NCBI RefSeq assembly: GCF_005280255.1
Contig: NZ_CP040018.1
Location: 2,604,001 to 2,668,000, forward strand
DNA from: Arthrobacter sp. 24S4-2
Lineage (GTDB): Bacteria; Actinomycetota; Actinomycetes; Actinomycetales; Micrococcaceae
Length of the DNA stretch: 64,000 bases
Direction: 5' to 3'
The translations under genes were made by a program, and so were the position numbers. The notes beneath the pieces are model-generated. The model saw only the letters and a list, made by a program, of their open reading frames with translations, made no database searches and was not told the DNA's origin. Below are positions 9,881 to 18,883 of this stretch, piece after piece (within the stretch, counting starts at the first letter, position 1; each line of letters begins with the position of its first letter).

Positions 9881-10551
9881 CCGCCGTCCTGGTCGTGGAT
9901 GACGACCCGCACCTGCTCAAAATCCTGAAGATCACACTCGAAGCCAACGGCTACTCCGTTACCACCGCCGCTGACGGGGAATCCGGACTTCTCGCAGCCA
10001 CCCGCCACCCGCTGGCACTGATCATCCTGGACCTCGGCCTGCCTGACATCGACGGCACAACAGTCATCAAACAGCTTAGAAGCTGGAACCCGGTCCCCAT
10101 CCTCGTCCTGTCAGCCGGCCACACCTCCGATGACAAGGTCGAGGCACTCGACGCCGGCGCCGACGACTACATCACCAAACCCTTCGGTCCGGACGAACTC
10201 CTCGCCCGCATTCGCGCGCTGTTGCGTAGGACGGTCGAGCACAAAGCCGAACCTGTCGTCCACACTGACGCCTTCACCGTGGACCTGGTCAAACACCGCG
10301 TCACACGCGACGGGAATGACGTCCGATTGACCCCCATCGAATGGAACATCCTCGAACTCATGGTCAGAAACCCGGAAAAACTGATCACCCAACAGCAGAT
10401 GCTCGCCGAAGTCTGGGGACCCAGATACGCCAAAGAAGCCAACTACCTGCGCGTCTACATGGCACAGCTCCGGCGCAAACTCGAACCCGACACTGCCAAC
10501 CCCCGCCACCTCCTCACCGAAGCCGGCATCGGCTACAGATTCCAGCCGTGA
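9877..10551 (+). CDS. kdpE: KdpE, OmpR-family response regulator
   Basis: 224 aa: receiver domain with the DDD acidic pocket near residue 8-10, phospho-acceptor D52 in ILDLGLPD, and the conserved K in YITKPF; then an OmpR/PhoB winged helix ending in GIGYRF. ATGA overlap with kdpD. It activates the kdpFABC promoter. Here the regulators follow the structural genes on the same strand, so autoregulation by read-through is likely. The 80 bases after it show no clear terminator. Confidence 0.97.
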   Translation: MTAVLVVDDDPHLLKILKITLEANGYSVTTAADGESGLLAATRHPLALIILDLGLPDIDGTTVIKQLRSWNPVPILVLSAGHTSDDKVEALDAGADDYITKPFGPDELLARIRALLRRTVEHKAEPVVHTDAFTVDLVKHRVTRDGNDVRLTPIEWNILELMVRNPEKLITQQQMLAEVWGPRYAKEANYLRVYMAQLRRKLEPDTANPRHLLTEAGIGYRFQP

Positions 10552-10691
10552 TCAACCAATGACTGGGCGGACGGCGGCTTCGGAGGCTTGGATCCATCAG
10601 GTTCCCATTTGCTCCGGCGGTTGCTTGCCGACGAATGACAGACTTCCACTGCCGGGTCGTGCAATTGCTGCTGAAGTGGCAGGCTGCGGCC

Positions 10692-10928
10692 ATGAGTATC
10701 GAGCAATGGTGGCCGAAGCTTAAGCCGTCAACCCAGGCATGGCTGATTAAGAACAATGGCGACGCGGTCCCGGCCGTGATGGTCGCTGAGATCACAAACG
10801 CCGGAGGGACCGTCGCCACTGATGCCTGGTGGGTTGGTCACAGCGGCCGGTCGGGATTCTATTTCTCGGACGAGGCCGTCGACTGGATCGAGGCGGTCGG
10901 GAACGGCGAAACGCCCAAAGCTCACTGA
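10692..10928 (+). CDS. hypothetical protein, 78 aa
   Basis: Starts at ATG 10692 (MSIEQWWPKLKPSTQAWL). The frame is open further upstream to 10635 but the extra residues look non-coding and the upstream ribosome site is weak for either start. Small, soluble and tryptophan-rich, with VPAVMVAEITNAGG and GFYFSDEAVDWIE. No domain recognised. It stands alone between kdpE and the marR locus. Confidence 0.5.
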   Translation: MSIEQWWPKLKPSTQAWLIKNNGDAVPAVMVAEITNAGGTVATDAWWVGHSGRSGFYFSDEAVDWIEAVGNGETPKAH

Positions 10929-11130
10929 GTCGCGCCAACATCCGCCCTCGCCGAATCGGGGGACTGTTTTACTTGGCGGCGACGGACGTTCTGTCAGCCG
11001 ACGTCGATAATCCTTGGGATGGGGCTGATGGATCCTGCCCCGATTATGAAGGGCTGGAGATTCCCCATGGCCGCAAATTGGAATGGTCGCCCGGCCCGCG
11101 ATGTTATAGGCGGCAGGGCCACCCAGCTTG

Positions 11131-11339
11131 TTATCGCGTGGCCGTATTTCGCTTGCTTTTGTATTCGTTGAGGGCCCGCAGCGCCGCCACAATGCTCCAG
11201 AGGGCGGCCAGGAACCCCCACGAGAGGCTGGCGTGCGGCGTCAGGGCCAGGAAGATGAGGCCGGCGATCGCTGCTATGTCAAGGAGGAGGACGGGCCAGT
11301 ATTTGTTGGTCCGGGACTCTCCCTCCCTTGATCTGTCAT
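11131..11339 (-). pseudogene. small two-helix membrane protein, one-base frameshift
   Basis: On the minus strand the marR stop (11338-11336) overlaps an ATG at 11339 (ATGA), but that frame stops after about 21 codons. The neighbouring frame continues as TNKYWPVLLLDIAAIAGL, then a second hydrophobic stretch SWGFLAALWSIVAALRAL and a basic tail. The start plus the continuation total 209 bases, one short of 70 codons, so a single missing base near the G-rich run at about 11320-11330 would restore a 69-aa two-helix protein co-translated with MarR. Confidence 0.45.
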
Positions 11340-11863
11340 GGGTCGGTCTCTGTACCTGTGCGTCCGCCGTCCCGGATCTGGTCGTCCGTTTCCAGCAGGG
11401 CCGCGAGGGCGGCCAGGGCCGGCACGGCGCCTTCGATGGCTTTCTGGTACGTCTTGGGCAGCCGTTGCAGGGCGAAGCCGAGCCGGCGGTCGTTGGCTGC
11501 CTGCCAGGCGCTGAGCACGTCCGTTCCCTTGGCGCTCAGGCTGAGGCTTACGGACCGCCGATCGCCGGGGCGGGTTATGCGTTCTACAAGACCGGAAGTC
11601 ACCATCTGCTGGACCAGGTTGCTCACGGTGTTGGTGGCCAGGCGCTGGCGCGCAGCAAGTCCACTGACGCCCAGGCCTGGTTCATCAGCCAGACGTTGCA
11701 GCATTTCGACCTGGGCCATGGGCAGGGACTCCCACGGAAACTCCTGCCGCACGCTCGAACGCAGAACCCGGCGCAGCCGGGTGATGGCGCCGGTCAATGA
11801 CCAGGCATCCGCGCCGGTCTGGGCCGCCCCGGGTTCCCGTACAGATACCTCGGCCGTGTTCAT
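11336..11863 (-). CDS. MarR-family transcriptional regulator
   Basis: 175 aa with a winged helix: SLPMAQVEMLQRLADEPG, then VSGLAARQRLATNTVSNLVQQ as the recognition region and the wing ERITRPGDRRSVSLSLSAKG. It is divergent from the efflux gene at 11906 with only about 40 bases between starts, so it most likely represses that gene and itself, released by a small aromatic or drug ligand. A 10-bp palindrome sits in the gap. Inference from arrangement and family. Confidence 0.9.
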   Translation of the reverse strand: MNTAEVSVREPGAAQTGADAWSLTGAITRLRRVLRSSVRQEFPWESLPMAQVEMLQRLADEPGLGVSGLAARQRLATNTVSNLVQQMVTSGLVERITRPGDRRSVSLSLSAKGTDVLSAWQAANDRRLGFALQRLPKTYQKAIEGAVPALAALAALLETDDQIRDGGRTGTETDP

Positions 11864-11873
11864 GAGGCCAGCT

Positions 11874-11883
11874 TATCGCGATA
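11874..11883. promoter_or_regulatory. candidate MarR operator TATCGCGATA
   Basis: Perfect 10-bp palindrome, 11 bases from the marR start and about 23 bases before the divergent MFS start. It is the only strong dyad in the short shared promoter, hence the likely binding site. Confidence 0.5.
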
Positions 11884-11905
11884 GGTCGCTGTATAGAATA
11901 GTTCT

Positions 11906-13497
11906 GTGACCGAACCAATTCCTGTGCGTGCCGCTCCTGCGGGCGTCGAAAGACAGTCCTCCCGAGGGGGCTGTTCAAGGAGCCTGCGAGGCCGGACTGG
12001 GTCCGTCGGCGGCCAGGAGCGCCGTGGCTGGTCGTGGCGACGGTGTGCATCGGTGCGTTCATGGGGCAACTGGACGCCAGCATCGTGACGCTGGCGGTTC
12101 CGAGCATCAGGACCGACATGAACGCTCCGCTTTCCCAGGTTGAGTGGGTGGCGCTGATCTATCTGCTGGTGCTGGTGGGGAGTATTTCCGCTATTGGCCG
12201 TCTGGCCGACATGTTGGGCCGAAAGCTGCTGTACGTCTACGGGTTCGCCCTGTTCACGCTCGCGTCGCTGGCGTGTGGGCTTGCCCCCGACATCACCTGG
12301 CTTCTCGTGGCCAGGGCGGTTCAGGCGGTGGGCGCGGCCATGCTCCAGGCCAACAGCGTGGCGTTGATCCGGACCAGCATGCCGGCTGGAAAGCTCGGCA
12401 AGGCTATCGGCCTGCAGGGTGCGGCGCAGGCCGTCGGGCTGGCCATGGGCCCCTCGGTCGGAGGGCTGCTCATCAGCGCGGGCGGGTGGCGCTGGGTGTT
12501 TTTCGTCAACATCCCCGCAGGGATCATCGGCATGCTGCTGGGCTGGTTCCTCCTCCCACGCACCCGTGTGAAGGCCCCCCGGACCGGGATGGACTGGCTC
12601 GGACTGGTGTTTTTGATGCCCGCCGTCGGGACCCTGCTTCTGGCGCTGACCGAGGCCTCCAGGCTCGGCTTTGCCAGCCTGATTGTCCTGGCCCTGCTGG
12701 CATCGTCGCTGATTCTTTTCGTCTTCTTTGTTCTACAGGAACGCCGGACGCCCTACCCGCTGGTGGACCTGTCCCTGTTCGGGGCCGGAACGTTCAGCCG
12801 AGGCATCGCCTCGGGACTGCTGAGCTATCTGGTGCTCTTCGGGGTCCTGTTCGTGACACCGCTGTATCTGGAATCGGCGCATTCCCTTCCGTCGGCACAG
12901 GCGGGCCTGCTACTGACGGTCCTTCCCGTCGCACTGGCTGTGGCGGCGCCCGTTGCGGGCCAGATAGCGGACAGGCGCGGCGTCCGTTTGCCGACGTCTG
13001 CCGGCATGGGCCTGACTGCGGCCGCACTGGTGATGCTGGGCCTTTCGTCAGGCAACCTGTGGGTCATGGGTGCCGCCCTTGCCGTCATGGGACTGGGTCT
13101 GGGCCTGTTCACCCCGGCTAACAACGCAGCCGTTGCAGCGGCCGGCCACGAGCACCAGGCGGGAATGGTCAGCGGAGTCTTGAACATGACCAGGGGCGTG
13201 GGAACATCCCTGGGCGTCGCACTCGGCGCCGCCGCCTACTCGCTGGCCGCCGGCGTCAGCGGCGGCGCGGCAGGGCCCGCGCCCTCCACACTGGGCTTCC
13301 GGATGGCCGTGGCACTTTTTGCCGTACTGGGCGTCGTCGCCGCCGTGTTGTCGCTTCTTGGCCGGCAAGTTCCTGCCACAAGGCGGCAGGGCCGGGGGAG
13401 GGCCCCGGACCCGGGTGATTCGTCCGGCCCGGCCCCGGAGCCGCAATCGCCCACCCCCTCCCCGAAACATTCCCGACAGGATCCTTTCCCGCTATGA
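11906..13497 (+). pseudogene. DHA2-type (EmrB/QacA) drug efflux MFS, N-terminal frameshift
   Basis: Fourteen-helix MFS with LDASIVTLAVPSI (DHA2 motif in helix 1) and GRLADMLGRKLLY (motif A). The intact frame begins only at an internal start (12034), but the same frame is meaningful back through LFKEPARPDWVRRRPGAPWL. The natural start is probably GTG 11906, whose frame merges with the body if one G is added to the G5 run near 11965-11970. The span is 1592 bases, one short of a multiple of three. Translation from 12034 would still give a 487-aa protein lacking a short cytosolic leader, so function may survive. The stop overlaps lgt (ATGA). Confidence 0.85.
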
Positions 13498-14420
13498 CTG
13501 CCAGTGATTCCTTCATTCCGTCCCCGACCGTCAGCGCCTTCCATGTGGGCCCCCTGACCATCCACTTCTATGCCCTCTGCATCATGGCCGGCATCGCGGT
13601 AGCCATCTGGCTGGGATCCCGGCGTTGGACGGCCCGCGGCGGACGCCCCGGCCAGGTGCTGGACATCTGCCTGTGGGCCCTACCCGCAGGGATCATCGGT
13701 GGCCGGATCTACCACGTCATAACCGACCCCGAACTCTACTTCGTTCCGGGCAGGAACCCCTGGAACGCCTTCGCGATCTGGGACGGTGGCTTGGGCATCT
13801 GGGGCGCTATTGCCTTGGGGTGTCTCGGAGCGTGGATCGGCTGCCGCAGGGCAGACGTCTCACTTGTTGCCTTCCTGGACGTGGTGGCACCGGGCGTGCT
13901 CTTTGCCCAGGCCCTGGGCCGGTGGGGAAACTGGTTCAACAACGAGCTCTACGGCGACCCGACCACGCTGCCTTGGAAACTTCAGATTCACCAAATGGAC
14001 GCTGCCACCGGTTCTGCGCTCACCGACCCCTCCGGCGCCCCGGTGGTGCTCGGCTATTTCCAGCCCACGTTCCTCTACGAGTCCGTCTGGTGCGTGGCGG
14101 TTGGGTTTCTGATCCTGTACCTGGACCGGCGGTTCACCCTCGGCGCCGGAAGCGTCTTCGCGCTCTACGTTGCGGGCTACACGGCCGGACGGTTTGCCTT
14201 TGAACTGATGCGCTCCGACTACGCCAACCTGATCCTGGGGCTCCGGGTGAACACCTGGGTCGCGGCACTGATCTTCCTGGCAGGGGCCCTCGCATTTGTG
14301 TTGCTGTTCCGCCGCGGACGGTCCGTCGCCATCCCCGCCGGCGCCGCCCGGCAACCGCCGTCGTCCGCCCGGGGGCCGAAACGAAGGTCGACACCGAAGG
14401 AAAATGCCGATGCTCAGTAA
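13494..14420 (+). CDS. lgt: prolipoprotein diacylglyceryl transferase (Lgt)
   Basis: 308 aa, about seven membrane helices. The Lgt signature is visible as GRWGNWFNNELYG with preceding QALGRWGN, plus QPTFLYE and GGLGIWGAI. It transfers diacylglycerol from phosphatidylglycerol to the lipobox Cys of prelipoproteins. It overlaps the efflux gene by 4 bases, so both are likely co-transcribed. Being next to a drug pump and a PBP remnant, it looks like an accessory copy beside the housekeeping lgt, but that cannot be checked here. Basic C-terminal tail. Confidence 0.92.
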   Translation: MTASDSFIPSPTVSAFHVGPLTIHFYALCIMAGIAVAIWLGSRRWTARGGRPGQVLDICLWALPAGIIGGRIYHVITDPELYFVPGRNPWNAFAIWDGGLGIWGAIALGCLGAWIGCRRADVSLVAFLDVVAPGVLFAQALGRWGNWFNNELYGDPTTLPWKLQIHQMDAATGSALTDPSGAPVVLGYFQPTFLYESVWCVAVGFLILYLDRRFTLGAGSVFALYVAGYTAGRFAFELMRSDYANLILGLRVNTWVAALIFLAGALAFVLLFRRGRSVAIPAGAARQPPSSARGPKRRSTPKENADAQ

Positions 14421-15357
14421 GGACTCGCAATGGCGGAAGATCCTTTCCTTCGTTGTTGCCGGGGCGCTGCGGCGTTCTGACCGCGGGACTGCTTCTTCCC
14501 GGGGCCGCGGTGGCGGGAACGGCCGTCAACAGTTCGATCGGCCTGTTTGGCCGGGTACCTGTGTCGCTGGACAAGTCCCCGTTCATCCGGGAAGGCATCG
14601 TCTCCATCGAGGACGCGCGTTTCTACCAGCACGGCGGAAGCGACACCACTGGGATCCTCCGGGCCTCGTGGCCACCGCCCAGGGCGGCCGCCAGGGCGCC
14701 TCGAACATCACGCAGCAGTACGTGAACAACATGATCATCGAATCCCTCGTCGCCCAGGGCTAAAGCGACCAGGTCAAGCTCGGCTGCTCCAAAACCATCG
14801 GTGACAAGCTGCGGGAAATGAAGCTCGCCATTGCCCTGGAGACCAAGTACTCCAAGGACCAGATCCTGCAGGGCTACCTGAACATCGTCTATTTCGGCAA
14901 CGGCGCCTACGGCATCGACGCCGCAGCCAAAGAGAACTTAAACGTCCCCGCCAGCGCCCTCACCCTGCCCGAGGCCGCAGCCCTGGCCGGCGTCGTGAAC
15001 AGCCCCGTCTACTAGGACCCCCTGACCGAACCGGACCACGTGGTGGCCCGCAGAAACGACGTCCTGGACAAAACGCTCCAGCAAGGACACATCAATGGCC
15101 TGGACCGTCGGTGCCACCCCAGGGATATCCACGGCCTCATGGTTCGGAAGCTACCAGGGCATCGGGCCGCGCTGGGTCAACCAAAACGTCACCATCAACG
15201 GAAAGTATTATGCCGCCGCCACGGCGCCGATATTGCCGGCGGCCAATGGGGACGCCTGATGAACGCCGCGGCGCCGCAGTACTCCACCGCGCCGTTCGCC
15301 CGGCCCCCCTGCCCCCATGGTGGGACGATGAGGCCGGCCGGCACAGCCACCAGATGA
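14404..15357 (+). pseudogene. bifunctional penicillin-binding protein (GT51 + transpeptidase), decayed
   Basis: Pieces of a class A PBP in changing frames. MLSKDSQWRKILSFVVAGAL membrane anchor; FIREGIVSIEDARFYQHGG (GT51 EDxxFxxHxG motif); GASNITQQYVNN; then after an in-frame TAA at 14761, EMKLAIALETKYSKDQILQGYLN and YFGNGAYGIDAAAKE; a TAG at 15013; then DPLTEPDHVVARRNDVLD; and finally transpeptidase C-terminal scraps (GISTASWFGSYQGIG, DIAGGQWGRLMNAAAPQYST). Most of the transpeptidase domain, including the SxxK region, is deleted. At least two frame changes and two stops make it non-functional. Confidence 0.85.
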
Positions 15358-15455
15358 ATCAGGACATGGGGGGCTGCGGCAAGCGACCTGCGTGCCGACC
15401 AGCACAGGTCTTTGGCGGGCCAAAGGCCGGCCTCGCTGTTATTGAAGGAGCCGTC

Positions 15456-15841
15456 ATGCCGGACACTGCATTTTCGAACGTTAACCCGGGAGGCGAGGCC
15501 CCGCGGGGCGTTCTGGTCCAGTTCGCTGGACCGGCCGAGAGCGCCAGGCTCGCCGCAGCATTGCGCGGTGCGTGTAACGCAGTGGCGGCCCTCACTCCGG
15601 GTGTCCCTATCGAGGTCGCCGTTCAGGGCCCGGGAGTCGGTCTGCTGGCGACAGATTCAGTCTTGGGGAGTCCATCAGCGAAGCCCTCGGCCAGGGCATC
15701 CGGATCCTTGCCTGCGGGAACAGTCTGCGTTCGGTGGAACTGACACCGGGGCAGTTGCTTCCCGGTGTCGGTTCCGTGCCGGCTGCCGTGGCCCGTCTGG
15801 CGACGCGGCAGTGGGAAGGCTGGGCGTACATCCGTCTGTAA
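15456..15841 (+). pseudogene. DsrE/DsrF-like sulfur-relay family protein, one-base frameshift
   Basis: ATG with AAGGAG upstream. The first frame gives RGVLVQFAGPAESARL, PGVPIEVAVQGPGVGLL; the body then continues in another frame as ESISEALGQGIRILACGNSLRS, LTPGQLLPGVGSVPAAVARL and EGWAYIRL, the typical C-terminal pattern of DsrE-fold proteins (ACxNSM/LRS). The 386-base span is one short of 129 codons; the missing base lies near 15645-15665. A C-terminal Cys is kept. It sits just before the sulfur island, which fits a sulfur-related role, but the family is broad. Confidence 0.65.
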
Positions 15842-15853
15842 GGCCCGCTGCCA

Positions 15854-16456
15854 TCAGGCGTCCGGGCCGCCCGGCGGACCTGGCCTGGTGGGAAAGAGCT
15901 GCCGGCAGGTAGTGCACACACCGCCTGTATCCCCATCGGCGGAGGGTGATACGGCTTTCCGCTCGAGTTCGAGGCGCTCCCGCAGTGCCCAGCCCAACAA
16001 AGCCAGGGAGAGGAGTGCGAAGGCGGGCTGGATCACCTCCGCCTGCACTGCGGGGTCGGCGCCGGTGAACAGATGTGCGGCCAGGGTCTCCTGGCCTGTG
16101 GACGTTGCGAGCACCAGCCCGGTGAGGCCAAATATGGGCCAGCGGGCGTCACAGACGGTGGCCTCGGCCCCGATCGGCGCGCCGATGTAGCTGCCGACTA
16201 CGAGGCCGGCCAGAATCGAACCGACTGCGACAACTACGGCATTCCACCAGGCGGGTCCGGTTACTGTCATCATGCCGTTCATTGAGAGGACAACAGCCGC
16301 GGCGGCGGCAGCGGCGATGCCAGCAGCGGCCGCCCGCGACCACTGCCAGCTGCGAAGTTGGCGCCAGCCACGGCCCAGGGTATCCAGCCGTGCATAAACC
16401 CTTTCACGGTCGCCGTCGGCCAAGATTTCTTGCTCGATCCGGCCGTTCGTATCCAT
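15854..16456 (-). CDS. hypothetical four-helix membrane protein with C-terminal CxxC
   Basis: 200 aa from ATG 16456 (MDTNGRIEQEILADGDRERVY); the open frame extends further upstream but overlaps the neighbouring MFS in non-coding sequence. About four hydrophobic segments (AAAGIAAAAAAAVVLSM; WWNAVVVAVGSILAGLVVGSYIG; WPIFGLTGLVLATS; VIQPAFALLSLALLGWAL) and a short cytosolic tail with VCTTCRQLF, a possible metal or redox pair. It follows the MFS gene by 8 bases on the same strand, so it is probably co-transcribed. Unknown function. Confidence 0.65.
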   Translation of the reverse strand: MDTNGRIEQEILADGDRERVYARLDTLGRGWRQLRSWQWSRAAAAGIAAAAAAAVVLSMNGMMTVTGPAWWNAVVVAVGSILAGLVVGSYIGAPIGAEATVCDARWPIFGLTGLVLATSTGQETLAAHLFTGADPAVQAEVIQPAFALLSLALLGWALRERLELERKAVSPSADGDTGGVCTTCRQLFPTRPGPPGGPDA

Positions 16457-16464
16457 GTCGGCTC

Positions 16465-17759
16465 CTAGCTGCGCACGGGTTGTGCGGGCGCCGATGGGCG
16501 GCGGGCGTGCAGTGCGGTCCAGATGACGACGACAGCGACCAGGGTCATCGCGAGGAAACCGAGTCCGGAGTAGCCCACCGAGGCCAGGACCGGGCCGGCC
16601 AGGGCACCGCCGACGGCGCCGGCGGCATTCATGCTCAAGTCCGAGATCCCCTGGATGGCGGGCCGGTCCTGGATGTGGACCGATTCCGCAACCATAGCCG
16701 AGCCCGCCACTACCGAAGCCGACCATCCGAGTCCCAGCAGGACGAGGCTGATCGTGACGGCGGTGCGGGAGTCCGCCGCGACACCGGCGATCAGCAGGGA
16801 GGCCAGGAGCATGGCCTGGCCCACGAGCACGACGGGCAGCCTGCCGGCTTTGTCCGCCAGACAACCGAAAATGGGGGAGAGGGCGTACATCCCGGCGATG
16901 TGCAGGCTGATGGTGAAGCCCACGATTACCAGGCTTGCTCCGTGCTCGCGCAGGTGGACCGGCGTCATGGACATGAGTGCCACCATGGTGGCGTGGCTGA
17001 GTGCGACAGCGGCCACCGCATAGCGTGCCCTCGGGTTGCTGCGCAGTATCAGCGAACCGCTCCGTGGCCGGGGTGCCTTGACGCTCAAGTCGCGCATCGA
17101 CATCGCCGCCAGCAACGGGTCGGGTCTCAGCCCGGTCAGGTACACGAGGGCCGCGCCCAGTTGCGCAGCCACAGAGAAGGCGAAGGCGCCTGTCAGGGGC
17201 GGCAGGCCGAGCACCGCGCCAACGGCTTCGCCCGGGCCGAAGAGGTTCGGCCCAAGCACTGCCCCGATGGTGGTGGACCAGACAACGATCGAGAGGTCCC
17301 GCGCCCTGGTGCCGGGCCGGGCAAGGTCAGTGGCGGCGAACCTTGCCTGCAGGTTGACCGCGGATCCCGCTCCGAGCAGCATCAAACCGAGCAGCAGCAG
17401 GGGAAAGACCGACACCGAAGCTGACGTGATGGCAATGACGGCCCCGGCTCCTGCGATGAGCGCCCCGGTGGACAGTGACCGCCGCCGTCCCGGGCGACTG
17501 CGAGCCGGGCAAGAGGCACGGCAGCGACGGCTGCCCCGAGGGTACTCATGGTGGCGGCCATGCCCGACCACGCTGGTGATCCGGAAAGCTGTGCCGCGAG
17601 CAGGGAGCCCAGGGACAAGGTGGCGCCCATCCCGATGCCGCCGAGGATCTGGCCGCTGACCAGGACGGAGACTACCTTGCGTTGTCCCGGGACGCCTACG
17701 GCGTGTCCGGCGAGGGATGCGGGGGACCGTGGTCCAGTGGACACGGGAGGTGTTGCCAT
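16465..17759 (-). pseudogene. MFS transporter, one-base frameshift, under CstR-type operator
   Basis: Begins at ATG 17759 (MATPPVSTGPRSPASLAGHA) with VVSVLVSGQILGGIGMGATL and leaves frame after LARLAVARD; the rest of a 12-helix MFS continues in the next frame from RRSLSTGALIAGAGAVI to the stop at 16465, including GCLADKAGRLPVVL (motif A-like). The 1295-base span is one short of 432 codons; the missing base is near the CCCGGG at 17489-17494. A palindromic operator lies 17 bases upstream of the start, so it belongs to the sulfur regulon. The substrate is unknown; export of a sulfur species is conceivable. Confidence 0.8.
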
Positions 17760-17775
17760 TCTGACAGTATCTCAG

Positions 17776-17791
17776 ATACCCCGAGGGGTAT
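17776..17791. promoter_or_regulatory. CstR/CsoR-type operator, ATACCCCGAGGGGTAT
   Basis: Near-perfect 7+2+7 dyad, 17 bases before the leftward MFS start. GC-tract dyads flanked by AT are the known recognition pattern of CsoR/CstR proteins. First of eight copies in the window. Confidence 0.8.
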
Positions 17792-17819
17792 GCAAGCCTT
17801 CCGCGGGGCTTGGCAAGCG

Positions 17820-17835
17820 ATACCCCCTGGGGTAT
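17820..17835. promoter_or_regulatory. CstR/CsoR-type operator, ATACCCCCTGGGGTAT
   Basis: Second dyad of the pair between the divergent MFS and the Cys-rich miniprotein, 37 bases before the latter's ATG. The downstream TATTATTGGGTTGTATAG could supply the -10 region. Confidence 0.8.
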
Positions 17836-17872
17836 TATTGGGTTGTATAGCCAACTTACCTTAGGAGTCAGA

Positions 17873-17989
17873 ATGTGCAGTCCCGTCAGTTGCAACAAAT
17901 GTGGAAAGATCACCTGGGCCGGCTGCGGTGAGCACGTCGAGTCGGTAATGGCCGACGTCCCGACGGAACAGCGTTGCACCTGCGCCTGA
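17873..17989 (+). CDS. Cys-rich miniprotein, 38 aa (paralogue of the one at 22057-22224)
   Basis: ATG with TTAGGAG six bases upstream. Sequence starts MCSPVSCNKCGKITWAGCGE and ends in RCTCA: six Cys arranged C-x4-C-x2-C and further GC, C-x-C. It shares the pattern MC-x3-V-x-C-x2-C-x-K-x-TWAGCG-x-HV-x3-VM-x2-VP with the protein at 22057, so this is a real conserved gene though under 40 codons. Both copies start a few tens of bases downstream of a CstR-type operator. A metal-binding knuckle or a persulfide carrier or sink is possible; function unknown. Confidence 0.8.
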   Translation: MCSPVSCNKCGKITWAGCGEHVESVMADVPTEQRCTCA

Positions 17990-18013
17990 CCCAGCTGCCC
18001 CAGGCCTGCCCGG

Positions 18014-18044
18014 CAACGCGTCCCCGGACTCCGGGGGCGCGTTG
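18014..18044 (+). terminator. GC-rich hairpin after the Cys-rich miniprotein
   Basis: CAACGCGTCCCCGG pairs with CCGGGGGCGCGTTG (14 bp with one G-T pair) around a 3-base loop, 25 bases after the stop at 17989. No T tract follows, so it is a likely but not textbook terminator. Confidence 0.6.
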
Positions 18045-18317
18045 CTGAAACCTCGACCTGTGCCGGACGCAGCCATGGCCCTGGATGCGTCCGGTCGGTC
18101 CCGAGGGTGCAACCGAAGGCCAGGCGGCAATCCGCAGGGTCTGCTGTCAGCGTTTTGGTCCTGTCAGCATGATCCACAAGTCTCGTGGGGCGTGCCGGTC
18201 GGCTGGCTTGCCGGGCGTGAGATTGTTCCTTCGGCGCGCCGAGCGTTGCTGTGCATGGAGCTGCCGCCCTTAATGGCGTGGATGACGCGCGCTTTCCCGG
18301 CCGCGTCGGGCTCCACC
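18045..18317. other. intergenic, nothing recognised
   Basis: Stretch between the convergent miniprotein and osmC-like gene. No conserved reading frame, repeat or RNA was identified. Confidence 0.4.
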
Positions 18318-18809
18318 CTAGGGGTTTTCGTTTGGGTGTCCGGGGTCGCCGGCGAAGGCCACCGAGATCTCGGGGGCTGTTGTCAGTGAGTTGTGCACGG
18401 TGCAGTGGGAGGCGACGGCGAGGAGAGCCTCGCGGCGTTCGGCGGGCACGCCGGCGGGGATGGTGAGGTGCACATCGATCCGGGCGACGCGTGCAGGGCG
18501 TGAGCCCATCTGGAAGTCCGCGTCCACGGCCAGGCCTTCGGTGGGCAGGTTGTGCCGGTCCAGGTAGCGGCGGGCGTAGAACGCGACGCAGCCTGCGAGG
18601 CTCGCAATGAACAGCTCCGTGGGGGTGGGGCCGGTGTCTTCCCCGCCGTCGCCGGCCGGCTGGTCGGTCCGGATGACGTGCCCGCGGACATTGATGTCGA
18701 AGCGGTCTCCGCCCCGGTGCACGACGCGTACCGGCTGGCGGTCCCCGGATGTAAGGTCAGCGGCGGGCTTTGTGCTGCCGGGGGCTGTGATGACTGGTTC
18801 GCTGCTCAT
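18318..18809 (-). CDS. OsmC/Ohr-family peroxiredoxin-like protein
   Basis: 163 aa from ATG 18809 (MSSEPVITAPGS). OsmC fold with TPTELFIASLAGCVAFYARRYL, providing the first Cys, and SHCTVHNSL, providing the second; both Cys of the family's thiol-disulfide pair are present. OsmC proteins reduce organic hydroperoxides and some act on persulfides. It lies 74 bases downstream of trxA on the same strand, so Trx is a plausible reductant and the pair probably shares the operator-controlled promoter at about 19260. Confidence 0.88.
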   Translation of the reverse strand: MSSEPVITAPGSTKPAADLTSGDRQPVRVVHRGGDRFDINVRGHVIRTDQPAGDGGEDTGPTPTELFIASLAGCVAFYARRYLDRHNLPTEGLAVDADFQMGSRPARVARIDVHLTIPAGVPAERREALLAVASHCTVHNSLTTAPEISVAFAGDPGHPNENP

Positions 18810-18883
18810 ATGATGTGCTTCTCGATCCGTCTGTTGGTCATGCCGCGGAAGCCCCCGTCCGGGGCCGGGGGTCAGGTGGCTTC

